From: Holothuria scabra
Lineage: Eukaryota > Echinodermata > Holothuroidea > Aspidochirotida > Holothuriidae
NCBI GenBank assembly: GCA_037179385.1
Contig: CM074200.1
Coordinates: 36,955,884 to 37,019,883, forward strand
Direction of reading: 5' to 3'
Length of the DNA: 64,000 bases
Shown here: piece by piece, positions 38,341 through 51,393 of the stretch
Layout of the letters: each line of letters opens with the position of its first letter
Numbering within the stretch: position 1 is the stretch's first letter
Position numbers and translations under genes: made by a program
Notes under the pieces: generated by a model
What the model was told of the DNA's origin: nothing
Databases searched by the model: none
The model's input: the letters and a program-made list of their open reading frames with translations, nothing else

Positions 38341-39117
38341 AGGTTCTGCATGGGGACACCATAGGCTATAAATCCTTCCAACAAAAATAAGAGGAAATTC
38401 AAAAGATGCATGTAGATGAAGTCTATCAAAAGGTTAGACAGAATACCTCCATCCTATAGGTTGGTGGATAAATTGCCTTAGTTTGGCTGTTTGGGGAAAC
38501 GTGTGCCATAAATGAGGTTGAAATATTTCATAATTTACACCAATAGGGCCGAAATATTCATTACTTTTTAACTTTTTTTATTTTTTAATAAATATATGTC
38601 GTTAATTTTGTCATTCCCGCAGACGCCAGCATCTGTATATAAATATATATAACAATCTTTCTCAAAAGAAATAAAATAAATGTATAGCTATGTATAACAC
38701 ATATGTACATGCCGCTGAAACATTCTTTGCTGTCTGTTCGCAACTTCTTTTCTTTAATACTCAGCCATGTTGTTCTAACGGCAGAGACTGAAGTACTAAT
38801 TGATCTAATCATCGTATTGACAATACAGTAAGTGTGCAGTATCATTGAATATTTGTGCGACATCGTATTCGCTAAAATACCCTCTATTACTGTTGTACGT
38901 GACCGACTTACAGGTCCGAAGCCAAATTGGAGGGGGAAAGGGAAGAAACCCCCTTCAAAAAATGTTCGTCCCTTCTAGGAGGTTTAAGTTTGCCATCGAC
39001 TAAATACTACTTAGCCTCTGGGAAATTGTTTGCCTCTCCATTCCTTATCTGACCACAGGTCTGTTGATTTAGTCAATTTACTGATTCTTACTAAAATTCT
39101 TCCGTCTTCACGGATTG

Positions 39118-39395
39118 AAAGCCCAGTTCTCTCACCCCAAACAGTACCAATTCTGCTAACTTTCTTACTTAAGCCCCTCCCACAATTGTCGGAAATTCAT
39201 CCTTATCCATATACAATCGCAGTTTATTGCTTCAAGGTGAGTAAAGAAAAACTCAATTTATATAATCAAAACACTCTCAGTACCGTTCATGCTTTAGTAC
39301 TCTGCATTGTTTGAATAAGCTGTCAATCAAAGAGCTGAGCCAGTTGAGAATTTCGGTACCCCCGTACCAAAACTGTAGTTTGGGATGAGAGGTTT
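39118..39395 (+). repeat. dispersed repeat P, copy 3
   Basis: It is the most intact uninterrupted copy, with the CTCTCACCCCAAACAG, CCCCTCCCACAATTGTC and GAGCTGAGCCAGTTGAG blocks. A small palindrome CAGGGAGCTG...CAGCTCCCTG follows at 39456-39481. Confidence 0.65.
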
Positions 39396-40000
39396 GGCCC
39401 TTTAAAGGTCTCTCCCTTTTAAAATGCAAAAATTACATTGGAACAGCGTGAAAGCAGGGAGCTGTAAGGGACAGCTCCCTGATGAACGTTTCTGTCTACA
39501 TTTTCACCTCACTTAATCTCATCACTGGTAACTTTGTTCCTTTCTGCATTAAGTTTTCACCTGCGTCCTGGCATATGCATTTGACGTCAGACTGAGAACT
39601 GTGTACATTTCGTCCGCCGAGTGTCGAAAAATGACCAATGTATCTATGGGCATGCGTTGGTTAGGATTTTGCTCAACGTTATCCCGATCCACCAAAATAA
39701 CAATGTTAGCCTCCGACGTCTCCTAAAGACCCTCTTAAAGTGGTGTATCCACCTACTCACTCAGTTCACATCATCCACCTTATTTATCTCCGATGGCCAT
39801 GACCGAAGTCATATGCCAGATGACGTCACTGATAGAACCTCTTTTCAGTCTCGTCACTTTGTGAAGCAGCTAGCTGAACTACTCCTACGTTTTTGACCGA
39901 ACACGTTTTTCGATCTTCGACAAAGAACTGGCATCACATGCCGAGCTAGTGTGTCATGCCCTAAAGCGCACCTGACATTAGGATGCATGACGTCACACTA

Positions 40001-43000
40001 TCATACCGCCTCCCCCAAGTTACCGGTGCCCGGTTGTTGTGATTGTGGCAGTAAACTGTTCCTAGAGGGGTGGTTTTCATATGAATTCTGGTGCATTATA
40101 TTCTGATTACGTAACACAGCAATTATTATGAAGATAACCGCGATAATAGAGGCCGTTATCACAACCACAGCAACGATCAGCCAAGTCCGATAATAATCGT
40201 CCTCTTCAACATTCCTTGGTGTGTCAAATCCTATAGCCAAGAATGAGGTAAGTAGCATAACAGATAAGAATAGTTCAGAGGAATTGTAAAATTTGATTAT
40301 GATCTACGTGGTACTTGTTCTTCTATAATGTTCCACCTTAAATCAACGTCTTACATGCGCATGACTGTGGACTCTGAAGTAACCCTGAGACTTAACACTG
40401 ATATGCAGTTTTAAAGGGGGATTTAGAGCAAACAATTGATTTCATACGTAAAAGAGGAACCAAATCTACACAGTGTGGTGAAACTTCCATCCGAATTGGA
40501 CATGTATTTCTCGAGATGCCAGTGATGAAATGATGCAGAGGTTGTATCACTTTTTCACATTAACAAAGAATGCTTTGTTTCCTTTTGTTTTTTACAGACT
40601 GTTGTGTTGACTTTAAACTTAATAGGAATAAAAACATCCCTGTGAGCAATGCAAAGTTTGTAAAGTTTTCATGCTACTTATGTAAAAACATTCTGATAAT
40701 ATGGTATTATTAAGGGGAAATTTGGCTGTAAAGTTTAAAGAACAACAAAAGACTGTCCATTAATGTGAAGATATGATGTCATATGTGCTTGTTCAAGTTC
40801 ACTTTTTGTTGAAAATGTTACAACTTTACCTGTTCACATCTTGAGAACCACACATCGGATTTCAAAGCAAATTTCACCAAAATGCTTCAAATGAGTAAAC
40901 CCTCTTACATATCATTAAATATTGCTGTGTCTCTAAAGACTTCCATATTTGTTAAATTACGTCATAAGCCTTTGTAAACGTGAGTGTGCACCAACTTCTG
41001 ATATTCTGCAGAATTAATGTAGCAGGACTGTGTGATACAGTGGTGAAAAAAGTTGAACATCTTTGCAGTGTTGACCACTTAAAGCATAATTGATGTTCAC
41101 ATGACATTGTTAATACACGGGACATAGAGGGTCCTTTTGCTCACCAATAATTTTTACTCTCCACCCCACCCCCACCCCCAAAAAATATATATCTTCGGCT
41201 ATCGTCTTTCAATTTTGGGTGAAAGACGACCAGAAACCGTAATGCAATTTTCCATATCAGGGACAATTTTTGCCTAAATATAGGGGGTCTAGGTCCTTAA
41301 AACACCGCTCCTCTTTAGAAGTGTGTTCTTACCTTTAATTTGATCAGGTGAGCGATGGTGAGTCCTTGGTTCTCTCGTTGGTGGTTTGGGAGAATCCGCC
41401 ACATCAGGTGTATCTACCTTGACCGTTGTTGTAGGACGTTCTGGGCCTGTCGGAAAATGAATCATGCAGACATTTTATGAGCACAGGTAACCATATGGCA
41501 TACGATTAATCGACGCAAAATGAGCGTCGAACCGTTGAACAGTTAAACCGTCGAACCGTTACACAGGCAGTGGGAAAGTATGACGATCTTGTCTCAATGA
41601 ATAAATGAACGAATGGTGGTTGAGAGTGTCCGAATTTTAAAAAAAACACCTATGATGGAATATTGTGTAAGGAAAATTTTGAACATTTACACCGCAATGC
41701 AGATAAATACGGAAGTAGCAAATTTCTCTGGTAAGGAAGAATGAGAATAATACCTACCATATTTTACGTATAGATTTTATAAACAGTATAGGTATACCCG
41801 TAAGGAAGCATGGTGCACTGTCGACTCAAATTAGTCAAGTGGTGTCTGAATTCGCTAACTACACTAGTCACTCATATTTGACTAACGTGGGTTTGTGATA
41901 TATAATACTTGACTAATTTCGTAGTAAGGGACCAAAGAATATCAGTCAAAACTTTGTCAAGGAGGTTTAATATTTGTTAGAGACTAATCAAGTGAATCAA
42001 ATATTGGTTAATATTGTTATTAACGTGATTGGTAGATTCAGACACTATTTGGCTAATTTGTGTTTAAAGCGTCGAAGTGAATGTCAAACCTCAGGTCATA
42101 TAGTAATAGAAAGTGCACACCTCTTTTTTATTGTACTTTAACGTATACTTTCATAATTAAAACATAGCTATATGCTGTATGCTATTATTTGCCTGTAATC
42201 CTCCCTAATTCACCAAAAACTAAGATATTGATCTGAATTTAAGGTTAATTAGATAATTATGGACCATACATTAGCACATGATGATGCACTCTGATGTATG
42301 GACCCGGGCTGGGCCCTAGCGAACCCATGATCTGCATTAACCCCCGATAGTGTATTATCCAAAGTTTTTAACCTTTTTCTTTCGAAAAGAGCAATATTTC
42401 GATTTTAAAGAAGAAAAGGACATGAAATTTCGTTTGTGAATAATCACGTTAAACAGTGTAGAGTTAAGTTTTAAGGTGAATACGTTTATTTATTAACGTG
42501 AGTTTATCTAGGATAACGCATGCCGAACTATCCGTAGCTGGCCAACAGAAGATGATGATACTATGTAAGTATAATAAAACATACGATAAACTTACATTTG
42601 TCTTTATCAGGTCCGCATTTTTTGAGAATATCTATGTATTTTTCGCATGGATCTTCACAAATGTCGGAGCATATGGTGTTTGCTTTCGGTTTACAGATAT
42701 TGCTGACCTTCAACCCTATACATAAATCGCATCGTTTACACTCGTAGCGTCTGTGGATTTAATCAGAAAATTGATAGGTTGAATTATGATAAAGGAAAAC
42801 GTCAGGATGTAGATTAAAAGATCATTTATCGTTAAATAAAATCTGAGTCTAAAGGCAATAGGTAAGCTAGCCTGCTCAAAATACTTTAAAAATAGCAAAC
42901 ACTTCTAATGTCCTTTTTACCCCCCCCCCCCCAGCCCTTCCACCAAGCATAGTATCAAAGGTTCAGTCTAGAGATGACTTTAAACATAACCATGCCAAGC

Positions 43001-44321
43001 AGTGGTAAAGTAAAAAAGTTACTCGATGAATTTAATCATTCTTTGTCTCATGATAAAAAAAAGACAGACACATTTACGAATTAGGATGTCCGTGTGTGGT
43101 GGCAGCCTTCATTTCCCCGTGTAAGATGAACTGATTTTTGCTCATTTTCACATTATGTACAATAGAAGATCCATCACTTTAAAATGTACATGGGGAACGA
43201 AAAGTTGATTATCGGATTTCTAACGGATAGTGGGACTTAAGTCACTTCAGACATGTGAAGTAACCCCAAGTGAAATGAAGCTCAACTTATACTTTTTGAT
43301 ATGTCTTCTTCTCTTCCTCAGTGAGCTATAAGTCGGTCTTCTGGTCTTGTTCAGAATGAGTTTTGAGTTAAAGGTAGTAGTAAGTCGGGGAAGGTACCGG
43401 AGTCAATTGAGGAAAAACCAGTTAAACGCTGGAATTTTGCCTGTATAGTCTTTGCCTCTGCACCAATTACGAACTATGACTTCATTACACATCATGGTCA
43501 ATTGCAGTGATTTTACAAAGAGAAGAACCGGCATAGGATCTGTTAGTAACAGAAATGGCCCGGATACCGTTGTGTAGCAGAAAAACTCTACTCATGTAAA
43601 GTAAGTAGCACAAAGCCATACGGGACTCTTTCTCTCCGGGGGGGGGGGGGGGACTTTTGCCCGACTCCAGATCCCCAACCAGGGAATACTTTCTGCCGAA
43701 CTGAAGCACCGCTGTCTGCCCGATTCAGTAAGGTTTTGCCCATTGCGGTGGAAAGCCCCAAGCCCCCTGTCCCATACCACCATGAGTATGCATATTTAAA
43801 GAAACGATCCGAGTTTGTCAAACGACATAAAACGACATTTTGAAGGTAGGGTTTAGGGTGAATGGCAGGGGGTTGCTAGAAACTCTCTAGACTACTCCCT
43901 GATTAGTTGAGAAGTGTGAGAGATATGTTGTTGTAACAACTTCAGCAGGTTTTTTCCTATTTAAAAAGCTACATTTTACAGAACGTCACACTTAGAAGAT
44001 ATAAGCAAAACGTGTTACGTAACAAAGACAATATACTTACTGCAGTCTTCCCCTGGACGTTGTTACCGTCACATTGTAGAGGTTTTGTCGAGGATCACTA
44101 TCGGACATACGAACACCGTAATAACCGCAACCGCATTTTGGGATATGACCTCTGTAATCACGACTTTCCCCTGGTCTAAGTTCTTTTAAGTTTGTACATC
44201 CGTAACTGTGATTGTAAAGGTACTCATTTCTTTCCGCTGTCGTCTCGAATCGGTTTTTATTTTCACTGAGGGCATGATGAAAACAGAAGGAGCATAGGAC
44301 GAGAAAAAAAAGGAAATTCAT
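40001..44321 (-). CDS. TNF-receptor-like type I membrane protein, four coding exons
   Basis: I joined four minus-strand exons: 44321-44041, 42750-42596, 41446-41333 and 40230-40001. Every junction has GT-AG sites (donors gtaagt, gtaagt, gtaaga) and the phases agree, giving 259 codons and a TGA stop. Residues 1-19 form a signal peptide with probable cleavage after Ala-Leu-Ser. Cysteines 42, 63 and 65 precede a Gly-Tyr-Tyr-Gly stretch. Residues 98-121 read C-x2-C-x2-C-x8-C-x7-C with Asn-Thr before the last Cys, the spacing of a TNF-receptor cysteine-rich module; Cys 125, 129, 139 and 146 follow. N-glycosylation sequons are at N37 and N83. Residues 147-195 are a Pro/Thr/charged stalk, 200-222 a hydrophobic span, and 224-259 a short tail with a YENH motif and a dileucine, without a death domain. 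I infer a cell-surface cytokine or death-ligand receptor, possibly decoy-like. An in-frame ATG at 44456 would put 45 residues before the signal peptide, so 44321 is preferred. Another small Cys-rich receptor family is possible. Confidence 0.65.
41827..42060. repeat. fold-back MITE in intron 2 of the receptor gene
   Basis: The left end (CAAATTAGTCAAGTGGTGTC) and the reverse complement of the right end (CAAATTAGCCAAATAGTGTC) match along about 30 bases, with further TTAGTCAA-type motifs inside. It lies between exons 2 and 3, so it would be removed by splicing. No coding potential is seen. Confidence 0.5.
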
Positions 44322-44464
44322 CGTTGACAGGCAATAATCAGTACCAGATTGTGGGGGAAAATCGCAGTAGTTTTCAAATCTGATGTTCAGAGCAAATAAA
44401 TCGTTTTTTAATCCACCAATGGGAAAATTATGTATTTTCTCCTTTTTTGGCTCCAAAGATATTA

Positions 44465-44471
44465 TTATATA
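44465..44471 (-). promoter_or_regulatory. possible TATA box of the receptor gene
   Basis: TATATAA reads on the minus strand about 145 bases upstream of the chosen ATG at 44321. The position suits a core promoter with a 5' untranslated region of roughly 115 bases. If so, transcription would start near 44440, downstream of the alternative ATG at 44456, which supports the shorter protein. In AT-rich DNA such a match is common by chance. Confidence 0.25.
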
Positions 44472-45674
44472 AAAAAGCGTCCTGTCGGCGTTTTTATGAA
44501 CTTCTATAAAAATTGTCGTAAATTATAACAGCGTTGTCAACAAGTGGTCCCAGTTGAGTGACTTCGTCGTTGAGTTTGTAATGATATGTTATAAAAAATC
44601 CATTGAAAAACCTAACCGGAGAACTTTAGCGAGACCCTATCTGTAATAGGACCAAAACAGATATGATCAACGATGCGCTGCCATCACCGATCAAAGTTGG
44701 TGAACTATTTACTTAGGCAGAGAACGAACCGGATCTTCACAAAACAATCTAGTTTTCGGAATACCCCTCATTCACTGTAGTGACACATTATTGACGGAAT
44801 GCTGGCTTATATTTTGTGGTTGGGGGAGGAAAAACCTCCGACGTTGAATTTAAAGTAAAAAATAAACCAACATAGATATTTTAAACCTAACTCAGTTGAC
44901 TAATTGATAAAAAAATGTGTCTGCATTGAAAAAATGTACAATATTCAGGTTTTATTCATAGAAAATGCCAAGCATAATCGATATTTTATTCTATGAAAAA
45001 TATTCTTCCCCACGAAAATGTACTCTTCTAATTAAATAATACGTCACTACGTCACTAATCTTGAGTAATTTCTAAAGGCCTGCTTTGCAGTTCAAAGTTC
45101 GTCTGCTTCGGTCCATTACATATTTGAATAAAGGTATAGTAGCCTTGCTATCGAATACTTCTGAGTAAGCAGTTCTTTGTTGTCATTTGGCTGACGTCAC
45201 AAAGCATACACATGTTCCTATGCCTTTACAGAACAAACGGGCTATTATAGGGTGACGTAGTTCAGCCTGCGGTGGCGTCTTGCTATAACTTCCACCATAC
45301 TATTATGGCCACAGTGTTTCCAATACAGGCATTGCCTTAACAGAAAAGTTCTTCCGCCCTGAGGGGCACTGGTGATGTTACTGTCTGGTGATGTCTGGTG
45401 ATTTTTAAATCAGTTCTAGTAGGCGGGAGCTATTCATGTTAGGAAAAATAGTTTTAACAGTTTAAAATCACCAGATGATTTGCGATTGTGCGATTGCGAG
45501 GGTTTCTAACTTCTACCAAGTGAAGCTAAGCCTATGCTAGTACCTACACAGTCGTCTGCACGGCGCATTCTTTGTTCAGTCATTATGGCTGAACATTGTG
45601 GCTTCTGTTCTATTCAGCCAGTCTAGAGCAGGACCACTCAGTGTTTGCCCTTTGGAGGGCGTACTTGTCCATTT
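44472..45674. other. no gene seen upstream of the receptor gene
   Basis: AT-rich, only short frames and no clear repeat. It may contain regulatory sequence for the receptor gene. Confidence 0.3.
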
Positions 45675-45679
45675 GGGAC

Positions 45680-45775
45680 GTAAAGCTCCTTAAGGGAGCA
45701 GAACTCCTCCGGGAGTAATTGTTTGGTTTTCGCCCCTTGGCTCTTCGCCAGAGAGTCGTGGGGACTTTTAGAAAA
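45680..45775 (+). repeat. structured repeat H, copy 2
   Basis: Stem one is GCTCC/GGAGC around TTAAG. The linker is GTTTGGTTTTCGCC. Stem two is GGCTCT paired with AGAGTC around TCGCCAG (45739-45757). Confidence 0.5.
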
Positions 45776-46131
45776 AAAATTCTTTGTTCAGTCATTATAT
45801 CCTGAGCTGAGAAAACAGAGTCCGACCCGAGGAAGAGGTCTATGCCGCATTTCATAGTCCTGATAGTAGGCTCATGGTATTTAGCTGATGAGTTGAGTCT
45901 CTATTAGGAATCATCTAAAAATCATAAATAGGTATGGTAAATAAATGTTTATTTTTTCGTTGGAACTCTCGGACGTAATGAGATGGTTCGATCAGTTGGT
46001 TTCCAGTAGCATAATGTACCGCGAAACGATACGTTTGTGTCTTACCACAGCCTTGAAGAGCCCCCATTCCGGTCCCAGGGCCTGGGTTCCATGATGTATG
46101 ATGTTGGCAATCATGAAACCGGACGCTCTAC

Positions 46132-46298
46132 TACTGAAAAAGTATGGTAGATTTTTACATGCTGCACAACAACAAAAGAAAGAGACTAAGAATACAGAAA
46201 AGTTTTAGAAACTTATTACCAGAACCTTTCTCAGTAATCTTTATTTTCAGCTTTCTTTGTTCTGTAAATTTACAGTAATTTTGAGCCATTTTTACAGT
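46132..46298. mobile_element. MITE with CACTGTAAA-type ends, copy 1
   Basis: It ends TTTTTACAGTG and contains TTACCAGAACC and CTGTAAATTTACAG, all in reverse orientation relative to 61362-61514. The left end is decayed. Confidence 0.5.
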
Positions 46299-46892
46299 GT
46301 AAATTGGTGAATGCACTTCCCCTCTAAATATTGTAAGAAATGGTCAAGACCGAACGTCTATAGTTGGTCCTCTAGTCCTGTAGAATCCCGCTTCGTGAAA
46401 AATAGCAGTGAACTTTGTGAAACGTAATATTTTGGCTTTGAGTCCACAAAAGTGAAGAGAGAATTATATTCATGTCATATAAAATGCACTAGAATCAGCG
46501 AGATGGCTTCTCTGTATTTAGTAAAGCTGCGTTATTCTCAACAACTAAATCAAGGGGCAAATCCTTCCCATGATGCAATGCTGTAGTCTCGGAACTTGCA
46601 CCTTGGATTACTCCACCGTTGAATAGCCGGGTAGTCAGCGAGAATGGGAGATCGGACGGTTTATTCACCTGTTCAATCAATCAATACATGCTTGTTTCCA
46701 TCATTTTTGCAGAGAGTTGGACGCTCGGTTGTCAACCCTCTGAGACAACTCTCTGGGTTTATGGTGGCCAATGATCACATGAAGAAAAGCCCAAAAGACT
46801 CCTATCATTAGTACTCTAGATCTTCAGCACCACTAGGAAAACATTGACTCCATTTTAAAAGGCTCTTTTCAACTAATTTGCATGGGTGAGGC

Positions 46893-46920
46893 CCCATTAG
46901 CCTTATTTAAGGCTAATGGG
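46893..46920. repeat. perfect 13-bp hairpin
   Basis: CCCATTAGCCTTA is followed by TT and then its exact complement. It is too short to assign to a family. Confidence 0.5.
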
Positions 46921-47343
46921 CTAATTTATTGTCTCCATGAATTTCAAACCGTCAAATATTTAGTGAAATTGAGGGAATCAAGATAAAAGTCAGTGTACAA
47001 CCATCCATGATGCAAGTAAGCAACGACATTGAAAGATTAAATGTGATAGACCCCAGTTATGGCTGACTGAAATCAGACCATCACTTAACTCACTTAACTG
47101 AACGGATTCGTCTCTAGTCTGTTGAAATTTATCGTTTCAACGGTATTCGTGAATAGACTTTATATTGACATCACCTGACAATATCTTGGGGCAAACAATA
47201 TAAGCACACTGCGCACACGGCGATTTTGCACGCCAATGACCCCGAAGACCTATTGTGAATGCTTTCACTGACGTCACAAGTTCCGTCATTTGACGGGCAA
47301 AAATTAGTGTAGTAAAAGTATAGCTGTTAATGTGGCCAAGAGA

Positions 47344-47695
47344 GGCCAAGCAAAAAAAAAATGTGGATTTTTCTCCTTTTTTGGGTGGGGGGAGTCGTAT
47401 CTTAATTATCTCAGAATTCTGACTTATTATCTAGGAATTTTGACTTCGTAACTCGGAATTCTGAGAAAGTATCTCAGAAATCTGACTTAGTGTCTCGCAA
47501 TTCTGGGATAGTATCTCATAATTCTTAGTTCCTAAGTCAAAATTCTGAGATACTAAATCAGGATTCCAAGTTATTAAATCAGAATTCTGAGATAGTACCG
47601 CAGAAATTCCGAGATACTAAGTCAGAATTCTGAGATAATTAAGGTGCGAACCCCCCCCCCCCCAAAAAAAAAAAAATCTTTTTTTTTGCTTGTCC
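47344..47695. repeat. inverted array of 21-bp units
   Basis: From 47409 to about 47640 the sequence is eleven 21-bp units around a GAATTCTGA core: six in one orientation, then five in the other. Outside them are inverted tails (CAAGCAAAAAAAA and a G-run on the left, C-run and TTTTTTTTGCTTG on the right). The whole is a composite palindrome of about 350 bp. Confidence 0.7.
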
Positions 47696-48030
47696 CATTT
47701 CTATCACCGTAAGCTATAAATGACAACATAAAATCCTACTCAAGTTTTGATATTTTTCTGGCTGAGAAGCAACAGACGACTGACTTGATGACTGATGATT
47801 TTTGTCCGGTAAAGGGGTAGCCAGTTGTGACGTCACTCAGAAGATCTCTGTATAGCCTGCGTGCCTAGTCTAACGCAGGGTACACAAACCGTCTGACGGT
47901 ATACAGTAGGTGTATGTGTTGTAATTATACAAAGTGCGCTTAGCCTGTTCCCATTGGAGGCCTACTTTTGCTTTGTCGCAACCAAAAGGTTTATGAGGGG
48001 TATCTGTTTCGGTTCAAGTGTCACTGAGTC

Positions 48031-48214
48031 CAGGCGCGTTGCCAGAATTGTGTCATGGGGGTTGCTGTCATGGGGTGGGGGTGGGGCATGGCATGAGGGA
48101 AAAGTCTAAGGCTAGAGAGAAAACCCATTATTTTAGTTGTCTTTTGCATTACAAGGTGGTTGGGTCATGGGTGGGTTTCTAAGTTCTAACCCCCTCCCCG
48201 TGGCTACGCCACTG
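48031..48214. mobile_element. 184-bp hAT MITE with exact target duplication
   Basis: It starts CAGGCGCGTTGCCAG and ends GTGGCTACGCCACTG. ACTGAGTC stands directly on both sides (48023-48030 and 48215-48222). It matches the copies at 55570 and 55797 (GAGGGAAAAGTC in the middle). Confidence 0.85.
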
Positions 48215-49969
48215 ACTGAGTCATGACTGGAAATAATGCGTCGTATTTGAAAACAAAAACCTTTTTGCATTAATTGTAGGCGTTACCGTTCAATGCAATG
48301 GTTTTATTACATTTCAATCTGTAGGTTGATTCTTACAATTTGGGTACAGAGTTGTGACGTAACATATTTGACCCAGGGAGCTGCTAGCAAATTCTGATTT
48401 GTCTTAAACAAATCTCTTTTGATACTAATAAAAAGTAAGTTCCTGTCATGTTTGCATGAATTATTTACATCCTCAAAATGGCCTCAGGACAAATATGGGA
48501 TTCACGTGTGAGGTGTGACACTAAATTGCATTTTTCAAAAAGTCCTCCCGACCCTCTGGCAAATGGCCGTTTGACGAAACCAAACTATAAACTGCTTTCC
48601 TAAGAAGCTATTACGTCCACTAAATTCCATTTTCGCGTTTATAGGCTACTATAAACAGGTCCGGTTCATACATCTCTAGTGTAATAGCGTATACAGATAT
48701 AAATTTGAATATTTTGAACCCAGAAAATGCATTCATTTCTCAATTCAAGGTTTTATCTCAGTTTTGTAGTAAAAAACAAATGTTTCACTAAGAAATAAGT
48801 AGGTGGGGCACCAAAAGTAGATTTCCTAATATTTCAAATTTTAAAGCAGACAGTAAAATTTCGCAAAGGCATATAAATTCCAATATCAAAAATGTGTAAT
48901 TTAAGAAAATATTTCGGAGGATCAACTTGAGCAAATTATTTTGTTTCAACTGTGGAGTTTCACAAGGTAAGCTTTCAATGGGCACCAAATGAGTCTCCAA
49001 AATTGAAAATGGTCTTTGTTTTTTATATTTGTTGAAATTTCGCTCGAAATTGTGTACTGCACGAAACAGTTCCCAGATCTCAATAATCAACAAACTACTC
49101 AAGAGGATTGCGGCGTTCAATGAGAACAGTATTACTGGCAAAGGGTAAGAAAGTTTCACGTGCATCGTAGAGTAAGGTAAGATATCAAAACTTACACGAG
49201 GAACATCTTTGATCAAATTTCTCCAAGCGACCAAATGTCAGTATCTTTCAAAGTATGTGTATGATTTTCATAATCCGTATGTTATCAACAGGTCTACCGG
49301 TATGTTAAATAGTAAACAAAAAACAGTAAAAGAAAAATCCAAATTTTTAATAGTAACTTTAAATTTCACACTTTTTGACTTAAAATTGGCAAATTTCAGC
49401 TCATTTTCACCAAAATATTAAGATTAATTGCCATGACAATTGTTTCGTTTACAAATGATCATTCTAAATTGCAGTGATCAAACCAAAACATGCACACCTC
49501 ATGTGAATTAAACTTGCAAAGTAGTAGCATTTTATTGTTTTTTACCATTGGTACCCTAATTTATGGAACGACTCACACATGATATTGCATGCTTAGTCTA
49601 ACTATATCAGTCGTTCACATTGAAGAAGCCAAATGCTGATTTACAATAGCCTACCTGCCTGTGACGATATGAAGACAGAAGCAAAGAGTGTTTAGCGGTA
49701 AAAAGCAAAGGGGAATTCCCAAACTGCAAATCCGAAAGATACAAGATCATTAGTGCTGGCGATAGGGTGTTCTAGCTGACAAGTACTATCAAGGGTACCC
49801 TGAACCAGTGCTTTATAAATGGGTCTTTTTACTCATGTGGAAAAAATCTTCTTACTGAAATGTTACATTCATGCAGAACAACTTCCTACCGTAATAATTC
49901 ATATCTTCATCTCCTAAAATAGCGAAGCACTTGAAAACGAAATGCTGAGAAAATCAGTTTGAAAGATAA

Positions 49970-50535
49970 CTTAGGGTGTACCTAAAGTCAAAAGATTCAA
50001 AAGAAATATATTAAAGGCCATGAAAAATACATTTTAACAGTCCAACTCCCATCTTCGTAGGACATTCCTGAGCTGAGATATTAAATGTTGAAGTTTATTC
50101 ACTCAAATTAAAATGGTACATTGCGCAATAATTTGTGATGTCATTCTTGTACTACTCAAATTACAATCTTTGTATTTCTATGTTTTTCCGAACTGCACCT
50201 TGTACCGAGGTGTGATAGCACTCTTACTCTAATGAGGTGATGTAATTAATAAAACCCTCCTTGTGCAACATGCTATGCAGGCAAACAGGAAGTGTTCAAG
50301 GTCATAAAAACATTTTTAATTTTAAAGGAAAACAAAGCATGTTAAGTGAGTTGTACAACAAGAAAGTCACAAATTATTGCGCAATAGACCAATTTGTTTT
50401 AAGTGAATAAACTTCAACATTTTTATATCTGAACTCAGGAATGTCATATGAAGATGGGAGTTGGACTGTTAGAATTCTTTTTTCATTCTCTTAAAAATAT
50501 ATTTTTGAATTTTTTGACTTGAGGTACACTTTAAG
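49970..50535. mobile_element. long fold-back element, copy 2
   Basis: Inverted ends CTTAGGGTGTACCT and AGGTACACTTTAAG continue into long arms (GAGATATTAAATGTTGAAG on the left, its variant complement on the right). The centre includes ACCTTGTACCGAGGTG, itself a small palindrome. It is homologous to 19811-20371. Confidence 0.7.
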
Positions 50536-50664
50536 CAAATAATTGTGCAAAAAAGTGAACTTTAGGGAGAAGTTTCCAACAAATTTCCTTTGAAGGCAAA
50601 CTAAATCCAGTCCTCTCAAGCTTCAAAAACAACAGCTCAACCTCACATCCTCACATAAACTCCT

Positions 50665-51388
50665 ACCGCTTTCACACTTGATCTCAAGCAGGGAATCAGA
50701 TCCGGATCTGATCCACCCCTCGAGATCAACTTTGAAGTGTGAAAGCTCTCGCACTCAGAATCAGATCCGGAGATTTTGATCCACCCACCGGGGTAGATCA
50801 GATCTCGCGCGGGGGATCAAAAAACCGTGTGTGAAAGCTCGGAGGATCGAGGTGACCCGAGATCAACATGACCTATGACGTAACTTCCCGTTTCAACATA
50901 CACGAACGTTGCTCTGCACAGCAGCGCTTCGGTATGTACAGCTGGCCTGCACTGCATGCAGTACACACAGTGTATATACACATACTACATAGGCCTACTA
51001 TATGGGCTACTCTGTTTGACGTTAGTGATTGGCTTCAACTTTGGGCGTCTTTCTTCAATTTCAAAGAATAATTTTCACTCGAGAGTTTTCCCGACTGTGT
51101 TTTAGAAAAAAGCTGTCCCTTTGCTTCCCTTTTATCTCTGTAAAGGTTTCGATATTTCCGATCTGTGTCTTGTATTTCGCGGGAAACAAAAGTAAGTTAG
51201 AGCAATGGCGGGATAACGAGGATAAGGCGGGTTCATTGCGTCACTTCCTGTTTGTTGATCGCTTGATCGGGGCTTGATTCACCGCGGGGGATCAAGTGTG
51301 AAAGCAAAACCTTTGATCTCGAGGGGAGGATCTGATCCGGATCTGATCCCCCCCCCCCTTGAGATCAGCTCTCAAGTGTGAAAGCGGT
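50665..51388. mobile_element. fold-back element flanked by CTCCT duplication
   Basis: It starts ACCGCTTTCACACTTGA and ends with the complement GTGTGAAAGCGGT. The arms of about 100 bp share TCAGATCCGGATCTGATCC and CTCGAGATCAA. CTCCT directly flanks both ends (50660-50664, 51389-51393). Two short frames inside have no motif. Confidence 0.75.
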
Positions 51389-51393
51389 CTCCT

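Noticed and set aside
47409..47640. CRISPR-like spacing of short repeats
   Set aside because: The 21-bp units abut with no spacers and invert in the middle; the window is eukaryotic.
48788..49234. 148-codon minus-strand frame with hydrophobic stretches
   Set aside because: The composition is what AT-rich DNA gives by chance; I see no splice context, motif or repeat family to support it.
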